Assembly: GCA_039822005.1 (NCBI GenBank) | Contig: JBCBMZ010000004.1 | Coordinates: 124,001-188,000 of the forward strand | Source: JBCBDX01 sp039822005 | Lineage (GTDB): Bacteria > Pseudomonadota > Alphaproteobacteria > Rhizobiales > Rhizobiaceae | Length of the DNA: 64,000 nt | Direction of reading: 5' to 3' | Part shown: positions 27,291 through 36,023 of the stretch, piece by piece | Layout of the letters: each line of letters opens with the position of its first letter | Position numbering within the stretch: position 1 is the first letter of the stretch | Translations under genes and position numbers: made by a program | The notes under the pieces: model-generated | Database searches by the model: none | Seen by the model: the letters and a program-made list of their open reading frames with translations, nothing else | What the model was told of the DNA's origin: nothing

Positions 27291-28202
27291 GTGGAACGAC
27301 CACAATTGCCTGTTGGGCTCCCGGCGGACATAGAAGACAGAAAAACCGCGGCGGAAACCTGGTTCCAGTCGCTGCGCGATCGAATTTGCACCGAATTCGA
27401 GAAACTGGAAGACGATGTCACTGGCCCGTTTTCAGAATATGCGCCGGGCCGCTTTGAGCAGACACCATGGCAGCGTGATGATGGCGCCGGCGGTGGTGGT
27501 GTGATGTCCATGATGCATGGCCGCGTATTTGAAAAAGTCGGCGTTCACACCTCAACTGTTTATGGTGAGTTTTCCGAGGAGTTCCGTGGCCAAATTCCCG
27601 GCGCGTCGGAAGATCCACGCTTTTGGGCATCCGGCATCTCATTGATCGCGCACCCCCAGAACCCGAACGTGCCAGCCGTTCACATGAATACACGCATGGT
27701 GGTGACGACTTCATGGTGGTTCGGCGGCGGCGCTGACTTGACACCTGTTCTGGATGCGCGTCGCAACCAGACGGACCCCGATACAGTCGCTTTCCACAAA
27801 TCATTTGAGTTGGCTTGCTCACGCCATCCCAACGCGGATTATCCTCGTTTTAAAAGCTGGTGTGATGATTATTTCCATTTAAAGCACCGCGATGAACCAC
27901 GCGGCATCGGCGGCATATTTTATGATTGGCAACACACAGCCGACGAGGCTGGCGGTTGGAACGCCGACTTTGCTTTAACACAAGATGTAGGCAAGACCTT
28001 CGCCGTGGTCTACCCCCATCTGGTCAGACGCAACTTCAATGAGAACTGGACTGACGCCATGCGCGAGGAGCAACTCGTGCGCCGTGGACGCTATGTGGAG
28101 TTCAACCTGCTTTATGACCGAGGCACGATTTTCGGCCTTAAAACCGGAGGCAATGTCGAAAGCATCCTGTCGTCGATGCCACCAGCGGTGAAGTGGCCGT
28201 AG
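27291..28202 (+). CDS. hemF: Oxygen-dependent coproporphyrinogen III oxidase
   Basis: The product of about 303 residues oxidatively decarboxylates coproporphyrinogen III in heme synthesis and needs O2. It has the family signature segments FEQTPWQRDDGAGGGGVM, NTRMVVTTSWWFGGGADLTP (a 20-residue stretch), CDDYFHLKHR, and GRYVEFNLLYDRGT near the end. The start is placed at GTG 27291, because GGGGA sits six bases upstream and homologues begin close to the GLPADIE motif. ATG 27273 and TTG 27261 are also in frame. It faces the small minus-strand gene and precedes the MOSC gene by six bases. Confidence 0.95.
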   Translation: MERPQLPVGLPADIEDRKTAAETWFQSLRDRICTEFEKLEDDVTGPFSEYAPGRFEQTPWQRDDGAGGGGVMSMMHGRVFEKVGVHTSTVYGEFSEEFRGQIPGASEDPRFWASGISLIAHPQNPNVPAVHMNTRMVVTTSWWFGGGADLTPVLDARRNQTDPDTVAFHKSFELACSRHPNADYPRFKSWCDDYFHLKHRDEPRGIGGIFYDWQHTADEAGGWNADFALTQDVGKTFAVVYPHLVRRNFNENWTDAMREEQLVRRGRYVEFNLLYDRGTIFGLKTGGNVESILSSMPPAVKWP

Positions 28203-28208
28203 AATAGC

Positions 28209-28709
28209 ATGCACCAGCCGCTCGCCCCATCGATGGCGGAATTGCTGGCGCGGTTTCCCCGCGCCGGAAAGATTGAATGGATTGGCGTACGCCCTGCCCG
28301 CCGCGAAGCACTAAAAGAGCTGCACTCGGTCAACATAACGTTCAATGGCTTGGAAGGTGATCATCGCAACAGGCCTGGCAAACGCGCGGTAACGCTCATC
28401 CAGGCGGAGCATCTACCGGCCATTGCTGCCATGTCGGGTCACGACAAAATCGAACCTGCCCTGCTCCGTCGCAACATTGTTGTCAGCGGCATTAACCTGA
28501 CCGCGCTAAAACAGCTTCTCGTTCAAGTTGGAACAGCGCAACTGCGCATCACCGGCCCCTGCGCGCCCTGTTCACGCATGGAAGAATATCTGGGCGAAGG
28601 CGGCTACAACGCCATGCGCGGCCACGGCGGCGTGACAGCGGAAGTGATGTTGGAAGGCTTTTGCGAGGTCGCTGATGCCGTTACTGCCGTCGCTGACACT
28701 ACCGGTTAG
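28209..28709 (+). CDS. MOSC-domain protein
   Basis: This 166-residue single-domain MOSC protein has the expected beta-barrel pattern (IEWIGVRPARREAL, GLEGDHRNRPGKRAVTLIQ) and the Cys motif GPCAPCSRME, matching the Cys believed to bind sulfur carried by pyridoxal or molybdenum-cofactor sulfurases. Stand-alone MOSC proteins (YiiM-like) reduce N-hydroxylated bases or carry sulfur. It follows hemF by six bases and its end overlaps the convergent cca gene by 11. Confidence 0.85.
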   Translation: MHQPLAPSMAELLARFPRAGKIEWIGVRPARREALKELHSVNITFNGLEGDHRNRPGKRAVTLIQAEHLPAIAAMSGHDKIEPALLRRNIVVSGINLTALKQLLVQVGTAQLRITGPCAPCSRMEEYLGEGGYNAMRGHGGVTAEVMLEGFCEVADAVTAVADTTG

Positions 28710-29919
28710 CCAAGGCCAACAGCGCTTCACGATCAAGCGTAAAATCGGATTCAACCCACGCGTCTTCAATTCGTTTCAAAGTATCACCAAGCGACGCACC
28801 AGCTTCAAAACCGGCATTGAGTAAGTCTTGTCCTTTCACCGGCAACTCAGGCACTTCAAACCCGTCGGCAATGGCCAACAATTCCGGAAATATGCCACGA
28901 TTTTCCTTTGCCAGAACAGTCTTCAGCTTCAACTGATCAATCACCGCGCTACGCTGCTTGCGTCGGCGGTAAAGTGCGGCGCGCACGGACTTTGGTGTCT
29001 CCATGGAAAACCGATTGGTTCCCTCCGCCCAAGCCTTCAAACGATGACGCACAAGGTTCGGCACTTTCAATCGGCTCGACAGCCCATCGACAATATCATC
29101 GCGGGGCGGAATGATGGCTTCCAGGCGTTGGATGGCATCCGGCGTCCACCCAAATTCTGCCTCCGCCTCGATCAACGGGTGAATGTGATCTATGCCCCAC
29201 TTCTCGCTTTCAGGCAGGATCATCGTTAAAACGCCAGTCGTGCGCATCCATAACAATGCACGGGAGGGATCTGGTGCGGCCAACAACTTGCTCAGTTCTG
29301 TCCACACGCGCTCCGCTGAAAGTGAGGTTAACCCGTCCTTCAGCTTGGCGCTCGCTTTTAGCCCAACAGCATCCGGACGGCCCTGCCCGTACCAAGCAAA
29401 AAAGCGGAAGAAACGTAAAATCCGCAAATAGTCTTCTCGGATGCGGGTTTCGGCATCACCGACAAAGCGCACATTGCGCGCACGCAAATCTTCGAGGCCA
29501 CCCAAAGGATCGTGAAGGGTGCCATCACGTGACAGGTAAAGCGCGTTCATCGTCAGGTCCCTACGTAACGCGTCGTTTTCCCAGTCGGTGGCAAACCTGA
29601 CGACCGCACGCCGACCATCTGTCTCAATATCTTCGCGAAGCGTTGTCACTTCATAGCCGACACCGCCGCTGATGGCAGTCACCGTGCCATGGTCAATACC
29701 TGTTGGCACAGACTTCAAGCCTGCAGTTGCAAGTGCATCCACCACCTGCTGCGGATGTAGAGTTGTCGACAGATCGATGTCGGCGACCGGCTGCTCCATC
29801 AACGTATTGCGAACAGCACCGCCATTGACACGTACCTCTCCGCCCGCACTTTCCAACGCATCAAACACGGCGACGAGCGACGGCTCCTCCAGCCACGCGG
29901 GTGAAACCTGCAATACCAT
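28699..29919 (-). CDS. cca: CCA tRNA nucleotidyltransferase / poly(A)-polymerase-like enzyme
   Basis: This 406-residue class II nucleotidyltransferase adds or repairs the 3' CCA of tRNAs. It has the signature GGAVRNTL (near 33), the metal-binding DIDLST Asp pair, the DLTMNALYLSRDG segment, and the RILRFFRF motif further on. Length fits the bacterial family without the HD domain. The start overlaps the last base of the Nudix gene stop, giving a tight DUF1285-nudix-cca cluster, an arrangement seen in alphaproteobacteria. Confidence 0.93.
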   Translation of the reverse strand: MVLQVSPAWLEEPSLVAVFDALESAGGEVRVNGGAVRNTLMEQPVADIDLSTTLHPQQVVDALATAGLKSVPTGIDHGTVTAISGGVGYEVTTLREDIETDGRRAVVRFATDWENDALRRDLTMNALYLSRDGTLHDPLGGLEDLRARNVRFVGDAETRIREDYLRILRFFRFFAWYGQGRPDAVGLKASAKLKDGLTSLSAERVWTELSKLLAAPDPSRALLWMRTTGVLTMILPESEKWGIDHIHPLIEAEAEFGWTPDAIQRLEAIIPPRDDIVDGLSSRLKVPNLVRHRLKAWAEGTNRFSMETPKSVRAALYRRRKQRSAVIDQLKLKTVLAKENRGIFPELLAIADGFEVPELPVKGQDLLNAGFEAGASLGDTLKRIEDAWVESDFTLDREALLALANR

Positions 29920-30548
29920 TACGCGTAAAGGCTTTCATACATCAGACGGATAATCCCGGCGGTCACACCCCAAATATACCGGTCTTGGTAGGGCATGACG
30001 TAAAAATGCCGTTCGCGCCCGTAAACGGTGCGGCTTTCCACCCGGTGGTTGGCAGGGTCAGCCAGAAAGCCAAGCGGCACAAAAAAAATCTCGTCCACCT
30101 CGTCAGGGTTCGGCATGAGCCGGACTTCCTTGGGCACCAAGGCAAGAACCGGCGCGATCTTGTAGCCCGAACCGCTATAGTAGACCGGCAAACGCCCCAG
30201 AACGTCGAGTGATTTGCGGTCAATTCCAGTCTCTTCCTCACACTCGCGGCGTGCGGCATCTTCAGGCGAGCGATCTTCTGGATCAATCCGCCCTCCGGGG
30301 AAAGAAATCTGGCCCGAATGGGTCCGAAGCGCTTCGGTACGCTGGGTTAACAGCACATGGGGTTCACCGCCGCGCTCTTGTACGCCAATCAAAACAGCCG
30401 CTTCCTTTTTGGCGTTCGCCCTGATGACATCGGCCACATCGGGATTGATCGCAAAATCACCGCTCGCTGCCAACATATCGGTTTGAAAAGCACTGCTACG
30501 CTGAGCGAAATCGGCAGTGGAGCGTTTATCATTGACAATAATGCTCAT
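29919..30548 (-). CDS. Nudix CoA pyrophosphatase (UPF0035 type)
   Basis: This 209-residue hydrolase has the UPF0035 signature LLTQRTEALRTHSGQ-ISFPGG, followed by the Nudix helix ARRECEEETGI. This subfamily cleaves CoA and acyl-CoA to 4'-phosphopantetheine and 3',5'-ADP. Its start overlaps the stop of the DUF1285 gene by four bases, and its stop overlaps the cca start by one, so the three are cotranslated. Confidence 0.88.
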   Translation of the reverse strand: MSIIVNDKRSTADFAQRSSAFQTDMLAASGDFAINPDVADVIRANAKKEAAVLIGVQERGGEPHVLLTQRTEALRTHSGQISFPGGRIDPEDRSPEDAARRECEEETGIDRKSLDVLGRLPVYYSGSGYKIAPVLALVPKEVRLMPNPDEVDEIFFVPLGFLADPANHRVESRTVYGRERHFYVMPYQDRYIWGVTAGIIRLMYESLYA

Positions 30549-31162
30549 GACGCCAGCGCTTCGTTGAGGGATTCAACGGTCATGATCGGATACCAATGGG
30601 GCCCGGACCGCACCGCAAACTGCATCACGCCATCCAACTCAGCTTCCTCACCCATTTCAATCAATTCATGCATGCATGAACGCGATAAAAGAGCCTCAAG
30701 CCGACCCCTTACCTTTAGATAGGGTTTTATACCCTGCGTTGTATCCTGGAACTCAAACCGTAATGGATTTTCAGACCCCACCACGATTTCCTCGCCAATA
30801 TTGGTTGTCATTTGCAACCATGAGTAGTTGTCACGTTGGAATCGGTCGATGCGCACAATGGCAAAGTGTGCGTCCTGAACGCGGATGCCGACCTTTTCCA
30901 CAGGAGTCACCAGATAGGTTTTGCCGTCTTCATCCTTGCGCAATACCGAAGCAAACAGTTGAACAAGCGCCGGGCGACCAATCGGTGTGCCAAGATAGTA
31001 CCAGGAGCCATCAGACCTGATTTCCATGTCGATGTCGCCGCAAAAAGGCGGATTCCAGTCCTCTACGGGCGGAATTGGCCGTTTGGCCGCTCTCTGCCCG
31101 TTTGAGATTTGGTTTGCCAACTTGTTCAGTGCTGTTCCGCCATCCGCCATAAAATCGTCCAT
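30545..31162 (-). CDS. DUF1285-family protein
   Basis: This 205-residue protein matches the alphaproteobacterial DUF1285 pattern: a short variable N-terminus, then PPFCGDIDMEIRSDGSWYYLG, PVEKVGIRVQDAHF and a C-terminal HWYPI. The fold is known to be beta-rich but no function has been assigned. It is the first gene of the overlapping DUF1285-nudix-cca set, which hints at a role in tRNA or nucleotide metabolism. The divergent moxR operon starts 111 bases away. Confidence 0.85.
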   Translation of the reverse strand: MDDFMADGGTALNKLANQISNGQRAAKRPIPPVEDWNPPFCGDIDMEIRSDGSWYYLGTPIGRPALVQLFASVLRKDEDGKTYLVTPVEKVGIRVQDAHFAIVRIDRFQRDNYSWLQMTTNIGEEIVVGSENPLRFEFQDTTQGIKPYLKVRGRLEALLSRSCMHELIEMGEEAELDGVMQFAVRSGPHWYPIMTVESLNEALAS

Positions 31163-31273
31163 TGTGGCCGCTCATCTGTCCTGCGTCACGAAATAGTCAC
31201 GGCGGTGCCACTTGTCAGCCCTCCGCGAAAGTTTACGTTTCCATAGTTGATAAAATTCCGGGAAGGTCAGCCG

Positions 31274-32278
31274 ATGAGCGTCCATGCGACAGTGCAGCAA
31301 GTCTCTGAAGAAGAAATCGTAGCCAAGGCCGAAAGCGTTCTAAAAGACATCGCCAAGCTGAAAAGTGAAATCGCCAAAGTCATCTTCGGTCAGGAAACCG
31401 TGGTTGAACGCTCGATTGTTTCTATCCTGTCCGGTGGCCATGCGCTTTTGGTGGGCGTGCCCGGCTTGGCAAAAACCAAGCTGGTCGACACGCTGGGTAC
31501 CGTGCTTGGCCTGAATAGTGGTCGTGTCCAATTTACTCCCGACCTGATGCCAGCGGACATTTTGGGATCAGAAGTTCTTGAAGACGGCGACGATGGCAAG
31601 CACTTCCGCTTCATCGAAGGGCCGATCTTTGCGCAACTTCTCATGGCCGACGAAATCAACCGCGCCAGTCCGCGTACCCAGTCTGCCCTGCTGCAGGCGA
31701 TGCAGGAATATCACGTGACAGTTGCCGGCAAGCGCCATGATCTGCCAGCGCCTTTCCATGTTCTGGCAACCCAAAACCCGCTTGAACAGGAAGGTACCTA
31801 CCCGCTGCCGGAAGCGCAGTTGGATCGTTTCCTCATGCAGATCGATATCGACTATCCAACCATGGACGCAGAGCGCCGTATCCTGCTGGAAACAACCGGT
31901 GTTTCGGACGCCAAGGCCGATACAGTAATCACCGCCAGCCGCCTGCAGGAGATGCAGGCGCTGGTGCGTCAGATGCCGGTGCCTGAAACCGTTGTGACAG
32001 CGATCCTTGAACTGGTACGTGCCGCGCGTCCCGGCAATGGCGTTGAAACAACAGATGCAAACGTTGCCTGGGGCCCCGGCCCACGCGCCAGTCAGGCGCT
32101 CATGCTCTGCGCCCGTGCACGCGCACTGTATGATGGCCGGTTTGCGCCATCGGTGGACGATATCCACGATCTCGCCCTGCCCGTGCTGCAACATCGCATG
32201 GCCCTGACGTTCGCGGCCAGAGCCGAAGGTGTTGCCATGTCCGATGTGATCGCTGATCTGCGCAAGGTGATCGGATAA
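31274..32278 (+). CDS. MoxR-family AAA+ ATPase
   Basis: This 334-residue AAA+ ATPase has the MoxR-type Walker A G61-VPGLAKT-68, Walker B LLMADEINRASPRTQSALLQ (20 residues), sensor region HVLATQNPLEQEGTYPLPEAQ (in parts: LATQNPLEQ, TYPLPEAQ) and a C-terminal lid. MoxR proteins act with VWA or DUF58 partners in cell-envelope or complex-maturation tasks. The ATG at 31274 has GGAAGG upstream; a TTG at 31247 would add nine residues. It heads a four-gene operon with tight spacing. Confidence 0.93.
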   Translation: MSVHATVQQVSEEEIVAKAESVLKDIAKLKSEIAKVIFGQETVVERSIVSILSGGHALLVGVPGLAKTKLVDTLGTVLGLNSGRVQFTPDLMPADILGSEVLEDGDDGKHFRFIEGPIFAQLLMADEINRASPRTQSALLQAMQEYHVTVAGKRHDLPAPFHVLATQNPLEQEGTYPLPEAQLDRFLMQIDIDYPTMDAERRILLETTGVSDAKADTVITASRLQEMQALVRQMPVPETVVTAILELVRAARPGNGVETTDANVAWGPGPRASQALMLCARARALYDGRFAPSVDDIHDLALPVLQHRMALTFAARAEGVAMSDVIADLRKVIG

Positions 32279-32283
32279 TATCC

Positions 32284-33210
32284 ATGGCCCCCATCGGCGA
32301 AGCAGCCAATCCCATTAAGAGGACCGAAGCGCTCCATCGCGCCCGCCACCGCGCATCGCTGGTACCCGAACTGCTGGTGGAAGCACGCAAGCTCGTCAGC
32401 ACGGTGATCGCCGGTTGGCATGGACGCAAAAAACGCGGTGTTGGTGAGACCTTTTGGCAGTACCGCCCCTATCGTGAGGGTGAGCATCTGGCTCGCATCG
32501 ATTGGCGTCGTTCCGCACGCGACGATCAGACTTATGTGCGCGACATGGAGTGGGAAGCAGCCCACACCGTTTGGCTCTGGTGCGATCTCGGCCCGTCCAT
32601 GTTGTTCCAGTCCTCCGCTTCGCGAACATCCAAAGAGTATCGCGGCTTGGTGATCGCGCTCGCGCTTGCTGAAATGCTGGGCAAGAACGGCGAACGCATT
32701 GGCTTTCCGGGGCTTTTGCGCCCCACCGCAGCGCGCAACAATGCCGAAAGGCTGGCCGCAGCCATCGCCAATGCGCCTGAAAAAATGCTGACGCCATTGC
32801 CTGAGTTAAGTGGTGTGAAACGCCATTGCGATGTCATCCTGATCAGTGACTTCCTTCATCCCGATCATGATTATGGCGCTATCATCGACACGGTGGCTCT
32901 ACGCGGGGCACGCCTGCACATGGTTGAGGTCTGCGATCCGGCAGAAGAAGACTTCCCTTATGAAGGTCGCCTGGAGTTTCGCGACCCCGTCAACGGTGCC
33001 AATATCACGGTCGGCCGGGCACAGGACTGGCATAGTGACTATCGCAATTTGTATTTTGCCAGACGGGAGAGCCTGGCGCGGGCAACCCGCGCTGTAGGCG
33101 GCAGTTATACCGTCAGTCGAACAGACAAGCTTGCGTCAGAAACACTTGTTCACATGCATGGCTATCTGTCAGGCAACCCGGTGTCGAGCAAGCAGCGGGG
33201 CGCGGCATGA
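32284..33210 (+). CDS. DUF58-domain protein partnering MoxR
   Basis: This 308-residue protein has the DUF58 core around FWQYRPYREGEHLARIDWRRSARDDQTYVR (in parts: YRPYREGE, RIDWRRSAR) and a VWA-like fold after it (VWLWCDLGPSM, DVILISDFLHP). No membrane segment is visible. It begins six bases after the MoxR stop and its stop overlaps the next gene by four bases (ATGA), so it is cotranslated. A role as a MoxR client or adaptor is inferred from gene order. Confidence 0.88.
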   Translation: MAPIGEAANPIKRTEALHRARHRASLVPELLVEARKLVSTVIAGWHGRKKRGVGETFWQYRPYREGEHLARIDWRRSARDDQTYVRDMEWEAAHTVWLWCDLGPSMLFQSSASRTSKEYRGLVIALALAEMLGKNGERIGFPGLLRPTAARNNAERLAAAIANAPEKMLTPLPELSGVKRHCDVILISDFLHPDHDYGAIIDTVALRGARLHMVEVCDPAEEDFPYEGRLEFRDPVNGANITVGRAQDWHSDYRNLYFARRESLARATRAVGGSYTVSRTDKLASETLVHMHGYLSGNPVSSKQRGAA

Positions 33211-36014
33211 TCGGTTTTGCGCTCCCTGCCGTTCTCTTTGCTTTGTTGGCGCTCCCGGCGATATACTGGCTCCTGCGTCTTATCCCCCCGCGCCCGGTCG
33301 TAGAAATATTCCCGCCGCTTCAGATTCTGCTGAAGTTGCAAAAGAAGGAGGAGACGCCTGCGAAAAGCCCGTGGTGGTTGACAGCACTGCGCATAGGCCT
33401 TGCAGCGCTGGTCGTTATGGCTCTGGCGCGCCCCCTTTTGAACCCGCAAGTCGCGATCAACACCGGATCCGGACCGCTGCTCGTTGTGATCGACAATGAT
33501 TGGGTAAGTGGCACCGACTGGGAAGCCCGCCTGAGAACAGCAGAGGCCATCCTTGAACAGGCATCCGACGAAGGACAGCCGGTAGCGATCACGGCTTCCG
33601 TTGCACCTTTAACGGAGACAGCCACGCTTCAAGACGCCTCCACTGCGATGGAGCGGCTACGGTCGATGAGCCCGGTGGCCGCGCGTGCGGACCGCGCGAA
33701 CGCCATTGAGCGGCTGACCGCGGGCCTTGGCGAAGAAGCCCGCGATGTCGCACTCGTGCTCATTGGCCCAGGATATGCAGAAGCTGTTGACGCGGGCTTG
33801 GAGATTGACAGTCGCATCACATCGATCACGCGGTTTTCCGGTGTGCCGGAGAGCCAGACAATCCTGACAGGCATTGAAAATCGTACCGATGGATTGCGGG
33901 TCGCATTTGAAAAGTCCGGTGATCCGACCCCGGTGACATTCATCGCCAGTGATTTACAGGGCCGCCAAATCGGGGAGGCACAGGGCATCCTTTCAGATGG
34001 CGGTGGCACCAGCGAAGCTGTGTTCGACATTCCGTTTGAACTGCGCAATGATGTGGCGACCATCCGTGTAGAAGGCGCTGTGAACGCGGGAGGCATCTAT
34101 TTGCTTGACGACAGCAACCGTCGTCGTCGCGTGGCCCTTTTGACGGGCATAGCCGGCGCTGAAGAGCAACCGCTGCTTTCTCCACTTTTTTATATTCAAC
34201 GCGCGCTATCGCCTTTTGCGGACATCATCGAAACCCGAACGGGCGACTTGACGGTCGATATCCCCGAGATTGTCGAGCAAGGACCGGCGGTGATTGTGTT
34301 GGCCGACATCGGTGTTTTGCCCAATTCAGTGCGCGACGATATCGACCGCTGGCTCGAAGCAGGCGGAACGTTGATCCGTTTTGCAGGCCCACGCCTAGCT
34401 GCGACAACGGACGATGACCCTTATCTGCCGGTCGATCTGCGTGCGGGCGAACGGGAACTGGGTGGTGCCTTGTCCTGGACTGAGCCCCAACGTGTCGGAC
34501 CCTTTTCGCCGGACGGCCCGTTTGCGGATTTAACGCCGCCGCGTGATGTCACGGTCACACGCCAAATCCTTGCCGAACCCTCGATCGAGTTGGAAGAAGG
34601 CACCTGGGCATCCCTCGAAGACGGTACCCCGCTGGTGACAGCATCTGCACGTGGGCAAGGCTCCATCGTGCTCTTCCATGTCACAGCCGAAGCCCGTTGG
34701 TCGAACTTGCCGATCACCGGTTCTTTCGTCGAGATGCTCAAACGAGTCACGGATCTGGCCAGCAACACCGCTCAAGGCAACGTTTCAAGCGATGTTACCC
34801 TTGCCCAAGAAGGAGCGGCGCTAGCGCCACTTCGCATGCTTTCCGCATCGGGTGACTTGACAACACCGGCCGATTTTGTCCGCCCCTTGCCGCTCGCACA
34901 GGCTGAGGCCCTTGCCGGATATGAAAATCCAGCCGGAACTTACGGGACGCCGGAGAGCTTTGTCGCCAAAAACCTGTTTGCCGAGGGGGACACACTTCAA
35001 CCCTTTGTCTTGCCGGCAAGTGCACCGCAGGCTCGGTCGCTACCGCTCATTGACCAGCGACAATCAAGCCTGGCGGGCTGGGTCTTCTTGGCAGCCTTTG
35101 CGTTGCTCCTCCTCGACACGGCTGCCGTTCTTTGGATCAACGGCTATCTGCGGAACATGATGGCAGGCGTGCGACCGGCAGCCGCCAGCGTCATGATGAC
35201 GGCAGTGATACTGGCGCTTTCCGGTTTGGAGGCGCGCACTCAGGAGACCGACACCAAGCCCGGCGACGAGCAATTCATCGCCGCGATAGACCGCACCAGC
35301 CTGGCCTACGTTATCACTGGGGACACAGGCGTGGATGACGCGTCCGAAGCGGGCATTTCCGGGCTTTCACGTTTTCTGGCGTCACGCACAGCCTTTGAAC
35401 CGGGGGAACCGGTCGGGGTGGATATTGAGCGCGATGTGCTCTCCTTTTATCCGCTCATCTATTTCCCAATCAGCGATAGCATGGATATGCCAAGCGAAAC
35501 GGCCATCGCCCGCCTTGACGCCTACATGCAGGCCGGGGGAACCATCCTTTTCGACACACGCGATGACCTGACAAGCTCATTGTCTTCAGGAACAACAACC
35601 GAAACGAGGCGTTTGCGAGAAATCCTGGCGGACTTGAACATACCGCCGCTGGAACCGGTTCCGACTGATCATGTGCTCACAAAAGCCTTTTATATCTTGG
35701 AGAGTTTTCCGGGTCGCTATTCCGGCTCACCACTTTGGGTCGAGGCAACCCCACTCGATGCGCAAGAAGCTTCCGACCGGCCGGTTCGTACCGGCGACGG
35801 CGTCACGCCGATCATGATTACCGGCAATGATCTCGCCGCTGCATGGGCGCTCGATACCGAAGGCAGGCCCATTTATTCCATGGCATCGGGCGATCCGTTG
35901 CAGCGTATTTATGCATTCAGGACAGGTGTCAACATCATGATGTACATGTTGACCGGCAACTACAAAGCTGACCAGGTGCACGTGCCGGCTTTGCTTGAAC
36001 GTTTGGGGCAATAG
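33207..36014 (+). CDS. BatA-like N-terminal and DUF4159 C-terminal membrane protein
   Basis: This 935-residue protein begins with the two-helix BatA module (ALPAVLFALLALPAIYWLLRL, then SPWWLTALRIGLAALVVMALARP) and continues with a VWA-like region. It has a second membrane region near 615-655 (LAGWVFLAAFALLLLDTAAV) and a C-terminal DUF4159 domain (about 690-935) with FYPLIYFPI and GGTILFDTRDD. The pattern matches rhizobial DUF4159 proteins found next to MoxR and DUF58. Function unknown, probably in the inner membrane facing the periplasm. It overlaps the DUF58 gene by ATGA. Confidence 0.85.
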   Translation: MIGFALPAVLFALLALPAIYWLLRLIPPRPVVEIFPPLQILLKLQKKEETPAKSPWWLTALRIGLAALVVMALARPLLNPQVAINTGSGPLLVVIDNDWVSGTDWEARLRTAEAILEQASDEGQPVAITASVAPLTETATLQDASTAMERLRSMSPVAARADRANAIERLTAGLGEEARDVALVLIGPGYAEAVDAGLEIDSRITSITRFSGVPESQTILTGIENRTDGLRVAFEKSGDPTPVTFIASDLQGRQIGEAQGILSDGGGTSEAVFDIPFELRNDVATIRVEGAVNAGGIYLLDDSNRRRRVALLTGIAGAEEQPLLSPLFYIQRALSPFADIIETRTGDLTVDIPEIVEQGPAVIVLADIGVLPNSVRDDIDRWLEAGGTLIRFAGPRLAATTDDDPYLPVDLRAGERELGGALSWTEPQRVGPFSPDGPFADLTPPRDVTVTRQILAEPSIELEEGTWASLEDGTPLVTASARGQGSIVLFHVTAEARWSNLPITGSFVEMLKRVTDLASNTAQGNVSSDVTLAQEGAALAPLRMLSASGDLTTPADFVRPLPLAQAEALAGYENPAGTYGTPESFVAKNLFAEGDTLQPFVLPASAPQARSLPLIDQRQSSLAGWVFLAAFALLLLDTAAVLWINGYLRNMMAGVRPAAASVMMTAVILALSGLEARTQETDTKPGDEQFIAAIDRTSLAYVITGDTGVDDASEAGISGLSRFLASRTAFEPGEPVGVDIERDVLSFYPLIYFPISDSMDMPSETAIARLDAYMQAGGTILFDTRDDLTSSLSSGTTTETRRLREILADLNIPPLEPVPTDHVLTKAFYILESFPGRYSGSPLWVEATPLDAQEASDRPVRTGDGVTPIMITGNDLAAAWALDTEGRPIYSMASGDPLQRIYAFRTGVNIMMYMLTGNYKADQVHVPALLERLGQ

Positions 36015-36023
36015 GGCGAGCCA